From NCBI GenBank assembly GCA_021781575.1, contig JAJXWP010000009.1, forward strand, positions 1 through 64,000: 64,000 bases of DNA. Reading direction: 5' to 3'. This DNA comes from Pseudomonadota bacterium (GTDB taxonomy: Bacteria; Pseudomonadota; Alphaproteobacteria; Rhodospirillales; Magnetospirillaceae). The number at the start of each line of letters is the position of its first letter. Position 1 is the first letter of the stretch. Both the position numbers and the translations under genes were made by a program. The notes under the pieces are model-generated. The model worked only from the letters and a program-made list of their open reading frames with translations, was not told the DNA's origin and did no database searches. Positions 48,611 through 56,634 of this stretch are shown here, one piece after another.

Positions 48611-50038
48611 ATGCGCCTGCCGTGGGGAGTGGACGTCGAAGTGAAATCCTTGAAGGCTACAGCGATTTCCGGTCGGGAGGTCCTGCCCTTGGTGGAAGGC
48701 GGCAAGGGGATCGCCGTTTCCAACGGGGAAAGCTCCGGCGCCTGGGCGGCGGCCGGCGGAGTAGGGACTTTTTCCGCCGTCAACGCCGATTTCTATGATG
48801 AAAGCGGCAAGCTCATTTCCGCCGTCTATCATGGCAAGACGCGGCGCGAGCGCCACGAAGAACTGATCGCCTACGGAATCCGCGGCGGCATCGCCCAAGC
48901 CCGCATCGCCCATGACCTGGCGCAGGGCCGAGGGCGTATCCACATGAACGTCCTGTGGGAAATGGGTGGGGCCGAGCATATCCTGCACGGTGTTCTTGAA
49001 GGCGCGAAGGGTCTGGTGCACGGGGTCACCTGCGGCGCCGGGATGCCCTACCGGGTGGCCGAAATCGCCGCCTCCTACGGCGTCCATTACTACCCCATCG
49101 TCTCGTCGGCGCGGGCCTTCAACGCCCTGTGGAAGCGTGCCTACCACAAATATGCCGACCTCATGGGCGGCGTCGTCTACGAGGACCCCTGGCTGGCCGG
49201 CGGCCATAACGGCCTTTCCAATTCCGAAGACCCCCTTGAGCCGCAGCCGCCGCTACCCCGTGTCCGCGCCTTGCGGGACGCCATGCGGCAATGTGGAGCG
49301 CCCGAGCGGCCGATCTTCATGGCCGGCGGCGTCTGGTACCTGCGCGAATGGGCCGAGTGGCTCGACAATCCCGAACTGGGGCCGATCGCCTTCCAGTTCG
49401 GGACAAGGCCGCTGCTGACCCAGGAAAGCCCCATTTCACCTGCGTGGAAACGCCGCCTGCTGCAGTTGAAGCCCGGTGATGTGCTGCTCCACAAATTCAG
49501 TCCGACAGGATTCTATTCCTCGGCAGTCAAGAACGGTTTCATCGAGGAACTGGTGCAACGCCTCGATCACCAGATTCCCTTCACCACGGAAGCCGTTGGC
49601 GACCACACTGCGGAATTGCCGATCGGCCTGCGCGGTCGGGTCGTCTATGTCACCCCGGCCGACAAGCAGCGGGCCGAAGTCTGGGCCCGCGACGGATTCG
49701 CCGAGCCGTTGCGCACGCCCGACTCGACCCTGATCTTCGTCACGCCCGGGCGAGCCGAGATGATCCGGCGCGACCAGACCGAATGCATGGGCTGCCTGTC
49801 CGCCTGCGCCTTCTCCAACTGGTCGCAGGGAGAGACCGGCAGCACCGGCAAGAAGGCCGACCCGCGGTCGTTCTGCATCCAAAAGACCCTGCAAAACATC
49901 GTGCATGATGGCGATGTCGAGCAGGAACTGATGTTCGCCGGCCACAACGCCCACCGTTTCGCCACGGATCCGTTCTACGCGGGCGGGTTCATTCCGACGG
50001 TGCGTCAGCTCATCGAACGGATTCAAACCGGCAACTGA
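48611..50038 (+). CDS. Nitronate monooxygenase-like flavin oxidoreductase with C-terminal cysteine cluster
   Basis: A 475-residue protein. The first about 350 residues resemble the NAD(P)H-dependent flavin oxidoreductase / 2-nitropropane dioxygenase TIM barrel: VSNGESSGAWAAAGGVGTFS, GLVHGVTCGAGMPYRVAEIA (in part), GGHNG, PIFMAGGVW and FQFGTRPLLTQES. The extra C-terminal domain has C392-x2-C395-x3-C399 and C422, a spacing that could ligate an iron-sulfur cluster. Nitronate monooxygenases are usually about 320-370 residues, so the extension is notable. Start ATG at 48611; the ribosome-binding site is weak. Substrate unknown. Confidence 0.8.
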   Translation: MRLPWGVDVEVKSLKATAISGREVLPLVEGGKGIAVSNGESSGAWAAAGGVGTFSAVNADFYDESGKLISAVYHGKTRRERHEELIAYGIRGGIAQARIAHDLAQGRGRIHMNVLWEMGGAEHILHGVLEGAKGLVHGVTCGAGMPYRVAEIAASYGVHYYPIVSSARAFNALWKRAYHKYADLMGGVVYEDPWLAGGHNGLSNSEDPLEPQPPLPRVRALRDAMRQCGAPERPIFMAGGVWYLREWAEWLDNPELGPIAFQFGTRPLLTQESPISPAWKRRLLQLKPGDVLLHKFSPTGFYSSAVKNGFIEELVQRLDHQIPFTTEAVGDHTAELPIGLRGRVVYVTPADKQRAEVWARDGFAEPLRTPDSTLIFVTPGRAEMIRRDQTECMGCLSACAFSNWSQGETGSTGKKADPRSFCIQKTLQNIVHDGDVEQELMFAGHNAHRFATDPFYAGGFIPTVRQLIERIQTGN

Positions 50039-50155
50039 GGGGCCGGCCTCCTTTCCGCGGCTCCGCCTCGCTGCCCATATTGTGCGGCAGGCTCGGACCG
50101 ACGCGTCGTGTGGAAGCGACGTGGCGATTTTCCGACGAGGCGGAAGGAGGCGGGC

Positions 50156-50713
50156 ATGGCAGAGGCGATCGGAGGCGGACAGCAGCCGCGGGAAGCCGTC
50201 GGCGTTTTCGCCGATGCGGAGGAACTGGAACGGACCGTCCAAGAGTTGCTGACCCACGGATTTGATCATGCCGACATCAGCTTGTTGGCGAGCGAAGGGA
50301 CAGTCCGCGACAAGCTTGCCCGGTACCAGGACACCCACGTCGCTGAAGACGACCCCGGAGCGCCGCGCCGGGCTTGGATCAGTTCCGAAACGCGGGTCGA
50401 AGGACGTTCGGCCCTGGCCGGACTGCTCGGTTATCTCGGCGCGACGACCGTGGCCGGTGTGGTCTTTGCCACCGGCGGCGCGGCGGCGGCGGCCATTGCC
50501 GCCGGAGTGGTCGGCGGCGGGGCCACGGCGGCGGTCGGTGCGGCGCTTGGCCGGCGCTTGGACCGCCGGATCGCCGATGCGCTGGCGTCCCAGCTGGACC
50601 ATGGCGGGATCGTCCTTTGGGTGCGCCTGCGGCAAGACGAGCAGGCTCCGGAAGCGATTAAAATCCTGCGTTGTCATGGCGCAATGGATGTTCACCTACA
50701 TGGTCTTTTATGA
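50156..50713 (+). CDS. Glycine-zipper stress-type protein, YflT/general-stress-17M-like, paralogue 2
   Basis: A 185-residue protein homologous to the one at 10981-11475. N-terminal module: REAVGVFADAEELERTVQELL then GFDHADISLLAS. Gly/Ala-rich centre: TGGAAAAAIAAGVVGGGATA. C-terminal module: GGIVLWVRLRQDEQAPEAIKIL (in part). The ATG at 50156 follows GGAAGGAGG; an in-frame ATG 48 bases upstream lacks a site. It lies between the flavin oxidoreductase gene and irr. Membrane association is inferred from the zipper; function unknown. Confidence 0.78.
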   Translation: MAEAIGGGQQPREAVGVFADAEELERTVQELLTHGFDHADISLLASEGTVRDKLARYQDTHVAEDDPGAPRRAWISSETRVEGRSALAGLLGYLGATTVAGVVFATGGAAAAAIAAGVVGGGATAAVGAALGRRLDRRIADALASQLDHGGIVLWVRLRQDEQAPEAIKILRCHGAMDVHLHGLL

Positions 50714-50743
50714 GGTCTTGACTCGCCCGCATGGCGATTCCAA

Positions 50744-50772
50744 TTGATAAATGAGCGATTTTTTAATATTAA
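50744..50772 (+). promoter_or_regulatory. Promoter upstream of irr
   Basis: TTGATA (50744-50749) and TATTAA (50767-50772) have an ideal 17-base spacer in a markedly AT-rich stretch. Transcription would start near 50779, 26 bases before the irr ATG. ATTGCAAT (50776-50783), a perfect 8-bp palindrome, overlaps the start region and is a possible operator half; the binding protein is unknown. Confidence 0.6.
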
Positions 50773-50804
50773 GGGATTGCAATTCGTTGAGAGGTCGAGC
50801 CGCT

Positions 50805-51224
50805 ATGACCATCATCAGTCACCGACCCTTCAGTCAGGCGCTTGACCGGCTTCGCGCCGCTGGTCTAAGGCCCACCCGCCAACGTCTGGCCTTGGCCAAA
50901 CTGCTGTTCGACGGCCTCGATCGTCACGTCTCGGCCGAGCAACTGCACGGCGAAGCGCTGGCCAGCAACATCCGGGTTTCGCTGGCAACGGTGTACAATA
51001 CTCTGCACCAGTTCACTGGCGCCGGAATGCTCCGAGAGATCGTCGTCGATGCCGGGCGCTCGTATTTCGACACCAATACCTCCGATCACCACCACTTCTT
51101 CTACGAGAAATCGGGCCGGCTCGAGGATATTCCCGGCCATCTGGTGGCGGTCAGCAGGGTCCCACAGGCACCGGAAGGCACGCTGATCCGGCGCGTCGAC
51201 GTCATCGTCCGGGTGGATGGCTGA
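50805..51224 (+). CDS. irr: Iron response regulator Irr (Fur superfamily)
   Basis: A 139-residue Irr-type regulator. LRPTRQRLALAKLLF and SLATVYNTLHQFTGAGML form the winged helix; SYFDTNTSDHHHFFYE carries the H95-H97 triplet that binds haem in Irr. The N-terminal GCPWHD haem motif of Bradyrhizobium Irr is absent, as in many homologues. Irr represses or activates iron and haem genes when iron is low. The ATG at 50805 is downstream of a clear promoter with GAGAGG as its ribosome-binding site; an in-frame start at 50751 lies upstream of the predicted transcript. Confidence 0.93.
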   Translation: MTIISHRPFSQALDRLRAAGLRPTRQRLALAKLLFDGLDRHVSAEQLHGEALASNIRVSLATVYNTLHQFTGAGMLREIVVDAGRSYFDTNTSDHHHFFYEKSGRLEDIPGHLVAVSRVPQAPEGTLIRRVDVIVRVDG

Positions 51225-51269
51225 CCTTCACGCAGGTTTGCCCATGAGACCACATCCGGGGACGCCCAG

Positions 51270-52262
51270 GTGGCGATTGCCGCCAGTGGCGGTCGTGATC
51301 CGCATCGTCCTTTGAACATCGGGACCGTCGAAATTGCGGCGGACCTCGTGTCCCTGGCCTGCCGGGACGGTTACCGGCTGCATGGCCATCTCTGGCGCCC
51401 ACTGGCCGATGGCGGGCGGGGCACGGTAATCGTCAATCCGGCGACCGGCGTCCTGGCGCGCTACTATCACTTCTATGCCCGTTATTTGGCGAGCCACGGG
51501 TTCGCCGTCCTGACCTATGACTATCGCGGCATCGGCGCCTCGCGGCCGGCCCGCCTGCGCGGTGCGGGTTTCCGCTGGCGCGACTGGGGCGAGTACGATT
51601 TCGATGCGGCGGTTGCGTGGGCGCGGCAGCGCGACCCGGACGGTTTGTTGGCCGTGGTCGGGCACAGCATCGGCGGCTTCCTGCCGGGGTTCGCCGTCAA
51701 CGGCAGCCGGGTCGACCGCCTTCTCACCGTCGGCGCGCAGTATGCCTATTGGCGCGATTACGCGCCGGCAAGGCGGCTGGCGCTGCTCCTGAAGTGGCAC
51801 GTGGCGATGCCCGCCTTCACCGCCATGTGCGGTTATTTTCCCGGGCGCCGCCTGGGCTGGCTGGAGGATCTTCCGGCCGGTGTGGCGTTCGAATGGAGCT
51901 TCCGCCGCGCCCGCATGGAAGCGAGCTATCCGCCGTTCGAGCGCGAAGCGATCCTGGCCCGGTTCGCCGCGGTGCGAGCACCCATCCTGGCGGTCGGCCT
52001 GTCCGACGACGAGTTCGGCACCGTACCGGCCATCAGCCGGGGGCTCGGCTACTATCGTGGCAGCCCCCGCCACCAGGTGTTACTGCGGCCGAGTGACTTT
52101 GGCGCCCAATCCATCGGGCATTTCAATCTGTTCCACACCCGTCACCGCGAGGGTTTCTGGGCGGCAACTCTGCGCTGGCTGGCCGATGGGAGCAATCCCT
52201 GGCCGGAAGCGGTGATCAGTGCGCCGCCGGCCCCGGGCCATGGGGAACACCCTTCTTCATGA
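51270..52262 (+). CDS. Alpha/beta-fold hydrolase
   Basis: A 330-residue alpha/beta hydrolase. The nucleophile elbow is GHSIGG with Ser133; YDYRGIGASRP before it is typical of the family; a C-terminal GHFNLFH segment offers the catalytic His. Residues before about 30 may be non-coding if a TTG near 51312 is used; the GTG at 51270 is the first in-frame start. Its end overlaps the convergent emrB gene by 47 bases. No substrate can be assigned; similar proteins are annotated only as esterase-like. Confidence 0.82.
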   Translation: MAIAASGGRDPHRPLNIGTVEIAADLVSLACRDGYRLHGHLWRPLADGGRGTVIVNPATGVLARYYHFYARYLASHGFAVLTYDYRGIGASRPARLRGAGFRWRDWGEYDFDAAVAWARQRDPDGLLAVVGHSIGGFLPGFAVNGSRVDRLLTVGAQYAYWRDYAPARRLALLLKWHVAMPAFTAMCGYFPGRRLGWLEDLPAGVAFEWSFRRARMEASYPPFEREAILARFAAVRAPILAVGLSDDEFGTVPAISRGLGYYRGSPRHQVLLRPSDFGAQSIGHFNLFHTRHREGFWAATLRWLADGSNPWPEAVISAPPAPGHGEHPSS

Positions 52263-53793
52263 TGAAGACGAACGGGATGACCGCCAGGAAGATCATGGCG
52301 AGCATCCGGAAATCGTCGATGAAGGCTTGCATCTGCGCCTGCTGGCCGATCATTTGGTAGATCGTCCCGGTGGCCTTGGCGGACGCCTCGGCGGCGCCGC
52401 CGCCATGGAGCTGGAAATCGCGGGTCAGCTGGCCGAGCGACTGCCGGAAGGCGGGGTTGAGCGGGCTTGCGTGTGCCACCAACGTGGTCTGGTGGGCCTG
52501 CGCATAGCGTGACAGGGCGGTGATCACCAGGGAGATGCCGAAGCTGCCGCCGAGATTGCGCGATACGTTGATCAGCGACGAGGCGGCGCTGCTCTTGTCC
52601 GGGGGCACGCCGAGGAAGGCCGCGGTGTTGATCGGGATGAACAGCAGCGAAAGCCCCAGCGCCTGATAAATGCGGGCCCACACGAAGGTGCCGTAGTCGG
52701 TCCCTAGATCGAAGGCGGTCATGCGCAACAGCGCCATGGCGCAGATGAACAGGCCGAGCGCGATCAGCTTGCGCGGGTCGGTGACCGAGACCATCTTGCC
52801 CACCAGCGGCATCACCAGGATGATCGACAGCCCACCCGGCGTCAGCACCAGCCCGGCGAGTGTCGCCGTATAGCCGAACAGCCGCTGCACCAGCTCGGGC
52901 AGCAGGACGGTACTGCCCAGCAGAATGAAGCCCAGCAGGAACATCAGCAGGTTGGCCACGCCGAAATTGCGGTCCCGCAGCAGATGCAGATCGACGATGG
53001 GGTCTTCCTGGCCCAGTTCCCAGATGACGAAGGCGACCAGCGACAGTACGGAAATGATGCTCAGCCAGAAAATAAAGGGCGAGGAGAACCAGTCGTCCTG
53101 CTCGCCCTTGTCGAGCACGACCTGCAGCAGGCCGAGGCCGGCGGCCAGCAGCAGGAACCCCAGGTAATCCACCTTCAGCCCCTGGCGCAGCTTCTCCGCC
53201 CGCGCCTTGACCAGGGCGGGCGGGTCGTCCAGCAGAGAAACCACCAGGAAGGTGAGCACGATGCCCACCGGGACGTTCAGCAGGAACACCCAGCGCCAGG
53301 TGAAATTGTCGGTGATCCAGCCGCCCAATGTCGGCCCGATGGCCGGGGCGAAGACTACCGCCATGCCGTAAAGGGCGAACGCCATGCCTCGCTGGCGGGG
53401 TGGAAAGGTATCCGCCAGGATGGCTTGCGAGCTTGGTTGCAGCCCTCCGCCGGTCAGCCCCTGGATGGCCCGGAAGACGATCAGCAGCCCCAGTGTCGGC
53501 GCCAGTCCGCAGGCCAGCGAACTGACGGAAAAGCCGATGATGCAGGCGACGAAGAAGCGGGTGCGGCCCATCACCGAGGATAGCCAGCCCGACACCGGCA
53601 GGACGATGGCGTTGGTCACCAGATAGGAGGTCAGCACCCAGGTGGATTCGTCCTGGCCGGCGGACAGGTCGCCGGCGATGTGCTGAAGCGACACATTGGC
53701 GATGGAGATGTCGAGCACCTCCATGAACGCGGCCAGCGCCACCAGCGGGGCGATCAGCCAAGGATTGATCATCGGCTTGGCGGAGCGCGTCAC
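52216..53793 (-). CDS. emrB: DHA2-family multidrug efflux MFS permease (EmrB-like)
   Basis: A 525-residue, 14-TM drug:proton antiporter. FMEVLDISIANVSLQHIAGDL is the motif D1-type start of DHA2 transporters; SGWLSSVMGRTRFF is motif A; GGGLQPSSQAIL and PAIGPTLGGWITDNFTWRWVFLLNVP (in part) are motif C and its neighbour. It works with the periplasmic adaptor EmrA, whose gene is upstream and overlaps by 4 bases, plus an outer-membrane channel not encoded here. The 3' end overlaps the convergent hydrolase gene. Confidence 0.96.
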   Translation of the reverse strand: MTRSAKPMINPWLIAPLVALAAFMEVLDISIANVSLQHIAGDLSAGQDESTWVLTSYLVTNAIVLPVSGWLSSVMGRTRFFVACIIGFSVSSLACGLAPTLGLLIVFRAIQGLTGGGLQPSSQAILADTFPPRQRGMAFALYGMAVVFAPAIGPTLGGWITDNFTWRWVFLLNVPVGIVLTFLVVSLLDDPPALVKARAEKLRQGLKVDYLGFLLLAAGLGLLQVVLDKGEQDDWFSSPFIFWLSIISVLSLVAFVIWELGQEDPIVDLHLLRDRNFGVANLLMFLLGFILLGSTVLLPELVQRLFGYTATLAGLVLTPGGLSIILVMPLVGKMVSVTDPRKLIALGLFICAMALLRMTAFDLGTDYGTFVWARIYQALGLSLLFIPINTAAFLGVPPDKSSAASSLINVSRNLGGSFGISLVITALSRYAQAHQTTLVAHASPLNPAFRQSLGQLTRDFQLHGGGAAEASAKATGTIYQMIGQQAQMQAFIDDFRMLAMIFLAVIPFVFIMKKGVPHGPGPAAH

Positions 53794-54989
53794 TTTCCCG
53801 TGCCCGGCTTGGCGGCGACGTCGACCTCGGGGACCACCGACATTCCTGGTGCCAATTGATGCACCAACTGGTCGTCAAGGTGATCGAAGACGATTTTCAC
53901 CGGCACCCGCTGCACCACCTTGACATAGTTGCCCGTGGCGTTTTCCGGCGGCAGCAGAGAAAATCGCGCCCCGGTTCCTGGCTGGAAGCTGTCGACGCGC
54001 CCGTGGAAGAGGTGCCGGGGCAGAGCGTCCACCCGCACCGAAACCGGCTGGCCGGGCCGCATGCGGGTCAGTTGGGTTTCCTTGAAGTTGGCGATCACCC
54101 AGGGCGGATCGACCACCAACGCGGCCAGGGCCTGATTCTTTTGCACCACGTCGCCGACGTTCACCGCCCGCTTAGCCATCCGCCCCGAGCTTGGCGCGAC
54201 GATCCGGGTGTAGGAGAGATTCAATTCGGCGGCCTGCAACTCGGCCCGGGCCTGTTGCACTTTCGCCGTGACGTTGGCCAGTTGAGCCTCCTTCTGGGCG
54301 ATCCGCTGCGGCGCCGCCAGAGCGTCGACCAGCTTGGCCCTGGCCTGTGCTTCCTGCGCGACGGCGGCGGTGCCGGCCAGTTGCGCGGCTCGCCAGCGGG
54401 CGTTGGTCGCCCGGGCGTCAGCCTCGGCCTGCTCGAAGCGCTGTTGCGACGCCCCGCCGAAATGCAGCAGGCTCTGATAGCGTTTGACGTCGCTCGCCGC
54501 GCGTGTTGCGTCGGCACTCGCCGCGTCGGCCTGCTGGCGCGCCTCCGACACCAGTTCCTTGGCTTCCTCGACCCCGTGCCGGGCCTGGTCGATGGCCGCG
54601 CCGGTGGTTTTCCGGGTTAAATCCAGATCGGCTTCGGCCGCCTGCCGGGCAGCCAGGGCGACGGCCAGGTTGGCCTTGGCCGAGTCCAGCTGTGCCTGGT
54701 AATCCTGCGGGTCGATTTCGATCAGCGGCTGGCCGCGCTGGACCCATTGGTTGTCGGTGAAGTGCAACGCCGCCACCATGCCGCCGACCTGTGGCGCGAT
54801 TTGCACCACGTCGGCCTCGATGAAGGCATCGTCGGTGCTTTCCAGATTGCGCGTGGCGAACCAGTAGATGCCGCCGCCGATCGCCGCCACCGTCACCACC
54901 GCGCCGAAGATCCTGAACTGCTTGCGCCGACGGCGCTTGGCGTCCGCGACCTTGGCGCGGGCGCCGCCCTGTTCCCCCATTTGTGTCAT
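53790..54989 (-). CDS. emrA: HlyD/EmrA-family membrane fusion protein
   Basis: A 399-residue periplasmic adaptor. A single TM helix (about 27-45, IFGAVVTVAAIGGGIYWF) anchors it; ESTDDAFIEADVVQIAPQVGGMV begins the lipoyl domain; a long alpha-helical hairpin (about 95-230) rich in Ala/Gln/Glu follows; then SYTRIVAPSSGRMAKRAVNVGDVV (in part) and the beta-barrel domain. It couples EmrB to an outer-membrane channel. The first gene of a two-gene operon, with an operator-like dyad 16 bases upstream of its ATG. Confidence 0.95.
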   Translation of the reverse strand: MTQMGEQGGARAKVADAKRRRRKQFRIFGAVVTVAAIGGGIYWFATRNLESTDDAFIEADVVQIAPQVGGMVAALHFTDNQWVQRGQPLIEIDPQDYQAQLDSAKANLAVALAARQAAEADLDLTRKTTGAAIDQARHGVEEAKELVSEARQQADAASADATRAASDVKRYQSLLHFGGASQQRFEQAEADARATNARWRAAQLAGTAAVAQEAQARAKLVDALAAPQRIAQKEAQLANVTAKVQQARAELQAAELNLSYTRIVAPSSGRMAKRAVNVGDVVQKNQALAALVVDPPWVIANFKETQLTRMRPGQPVSVRVDALPRHLFHGRVDSFQPGTGARFSLLPPENATGNYVKVVQRVPVKIVFDHLDDQLVHQLAPGMSVVPEVDVAAKPGTGK

Positions 54990-55004
54990 ACCGGCCTCGT
55001 CTAA

Positions 55005-55030
55005 CCGACCATACCGTTCAGTTTAGTCGG
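55005..55030. promoter_or_regulatory. TetR-type operator-like dyad upstream of emrAB
   Basis: CCGACCATACC (55005-55015) and GGTTAGACTTTGA-type right arm AGTTTAGTCGG (55020-55030) form an imperfect dyad: CCGAC..A.AC matches in 8 of 11 positions. On the minus strand it reads CCGACTAAACTGAACGGTATG, a style common ahead of TetR/AcrR-controlled efflux pumps. It overlaps the probable emrA promoter. No TetR gene is found in the window. Confidence 0.5.
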
Positions 55031-55104
55031 CTTCGGCCGAACTGCAAGACCGGTGGGAGGCAGCGCGTCCGGCGGCGGCCTGGGTGCCCGGCCCAAGGGT
55101 CCGG

Positions 55105-56115
55105 CTATGACGAGCCGGCCTCGTAGAAGCAGTAGGTGCCGCCCCCGCGTGACTTAGCCTGGTAGAGCGCATTGTCGGCGTGTCGAAAGATCTGATCGTG
55201 CCAGGGTTGCCTCTGGTCGATCAGGGCGATGCCGATGCTGGCGCTGATGGATACGGTGCGGCCCTCGACCTGATAGGGTTCGCTCAGGGCGGTGATCAGG
55301 CGGACCGCCATGTCGGCCGCATGGCGGCGGGCTTGCGGGCCAAGCTGGATCACGGCGAATTCGTCACCGCCGATGCGGGCCACCTTGTCGGTGGAACGAA
55401 GGTTGGCCAGCAGCCGCTCCGCCACCTGCTGCAGCAGGGTATCCCCGGCCCGGTGTCCGAGGCTGTCGTTGACCGGCTTGAAACGGTCGAGGTCGATGAA
55501 CAGGACGGCGACCTGTCGCTCGTCGCCGACCTGCGACATGGCCTCTTCCATATGTTCGCTGAACAGGCGGCGGTTGGCCAGCTTGGTCAGCGGATCGTGC
55601 TGCGCCAGATGGGCGATCTCGACCGAACGTTCGGTCAGTCTCATTTGCCGCGAGCGGGCTTCCAGAAGTTCCACCGCGGTATGCGCCAGATCCAGCAGGA
55701 CCCGCCGTTGCTTGGCATCGAAGTCGCTCGGCTCCGGCCCCAGCACGCACAGGGTGCCGATCGGCGCCCCGCTGGGAACGATCAGCGGAGCTCCGGCGTA
55801 GAAGCGCACATGGGGCGGGCCGACAACCACCGGCGCGTCAATGAAGCGCGGATCGGCCAGGGCGTCGCGCACCACGAACACGTCGTCGCCGCGGATCGTG
55901 CAATTGCAGAATGACAGCTGCCGCGGCATTTCGGTCGCGGTCACCCCGTAACGCGATTTGAACCAGTGCCGCTCCGCGTCGGCAAAGGCCATCGTGCAAA
56001 TTGGCTGATCGAATACGGCGGCAGCGATCGATGTTATCCGGTCGAAATTCGGCTCAGGCGGTGTGTCGAGTACCGCGTATCGGACCAGTTCCCTGAGGCG
56101 AGTGGCTTCGTCCAC
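55105..56115 (-). CDS. GAF-GGDEF diguanylate cyclase
   Basis: A 336-residue cytoplasmic protein. A GAF domain (about 22-152; FDQPICTMAFADAERHWFKS (in part), FCNCTIRGDDVFVVRDAL) is joined by a short coiled-coil-like helix to a GGDEF domain (about 168-330). The active site is GGDEF at 249-253, with a product-inhibition RxxD at 240-243. It should make cyclic di-GMP under control of the GAF ligand, which is unknown; GAF cysteines C70 and C72 could suit a redox or metal signal. The start is GTG after GGAGGAG. A long AT-rich gap precedes it. Confidence 0.92.
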   Translation of the reverse strand: MDEATRLRELVRYAVLDTPPEPNFDRITSIAAAVFDQPICTMAFADAERHWFKSRYGVTATEMPRQLSFCNCTIRGDDVFVVRDALADPRFIDAPVVVGPPHVRFYAGAPLIVPSGAPIGTLCVLGPEPSDFDAKQRRVLLDLAHTAVELLEARSRQMRLTERSVEIAHLAQHDPLTKLANRRLFSEHMEEAMSQVGDERQVAVLFIDLDRFKPVNDSLGHRAGDTLLQQVAERLLANLRSTDKVARIGGDEFAVIQLGPQARRHAADMAVRLITALSEPYQVEGRTVSISASIGIALIDQRQPWHDQIFRHADNALYQAKSRGGGTYCFYEAGSS

Positions 56116-56634
56116 CTGCTCCTCCGGAGGTTATGGCGGCTTCGGTACGGCCGAAAGCAGCCTCTTCATTGGGAAGGATAGTATAGCTGTGAAAAAGCGG
56201 ACAAGGGGAGTCTTTCCGAATGCGCTGTAACTCCTTCATATTTGCTTATTTTCTAGTAATTCTAGAATAGTGTGCTCGATTAATCTCAGAGCCGTTAAGC
56301 CCACGTGGTCAGCTTGTCATCACAATTCAATAACTTGTGGGCTGCTTTATGCAGATGCTTGAGCACCAAGCGCCCGAAGCGGAGCGTTGGCGAAACAGTG
56401 TCATTCTAAACAATGCCGGCGAGCCATCCCGCCGAAGCTTGTTTACCGATGCGATCGCCAGGTTCAGGGCGTCTTGATTGCGTCCTTGCCCGGCGGGTGG
56501 AGATAGCGGATCGCGCCTGCCACCATTCGGCAACCAGCACCGTGAAAATCGGCGATGGCGCCGATTCTGCTTCTCCACCCCCCCCGATGATGTTACCCAA
56601 TCGCCTTTGTCATGAGCAGCGGAGGGGAGCCGCC
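56116..56634. other. 519-bp intergenic region, partly AT-rich, between divergent signalling genes
   Basis: This gap holds the promoters of the GAF-GGDEF gene (a TATACT -10 is readable on the minus strand near 56177-56182) and of the membrane sensor. Within it TTCTAGTAATTCTAGAA (56251-56267) contains the palindrome TTCTAGAA plus a second TTCTAG half. AGCCCAC (near 56297) and GTGGGCT (near 56336) form inverted arms about 30 bases apart. Between 56230 and 56420 base composition is clearly more AT-rich than in neighbouring genes. Short open frames exist on both strands but none has a recognisable motif. Confidence 0.5.

Noticed and set aside
56327-56578. Minus-strand frame of 83 codons, and a plus-strand frame ending RPKRSVGETVSF, in the gap before the membrane sensor
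   Set aside because: Neither has a start with a ribosome-binding site or a family signature. I considered a transposase remnant but could not support it.
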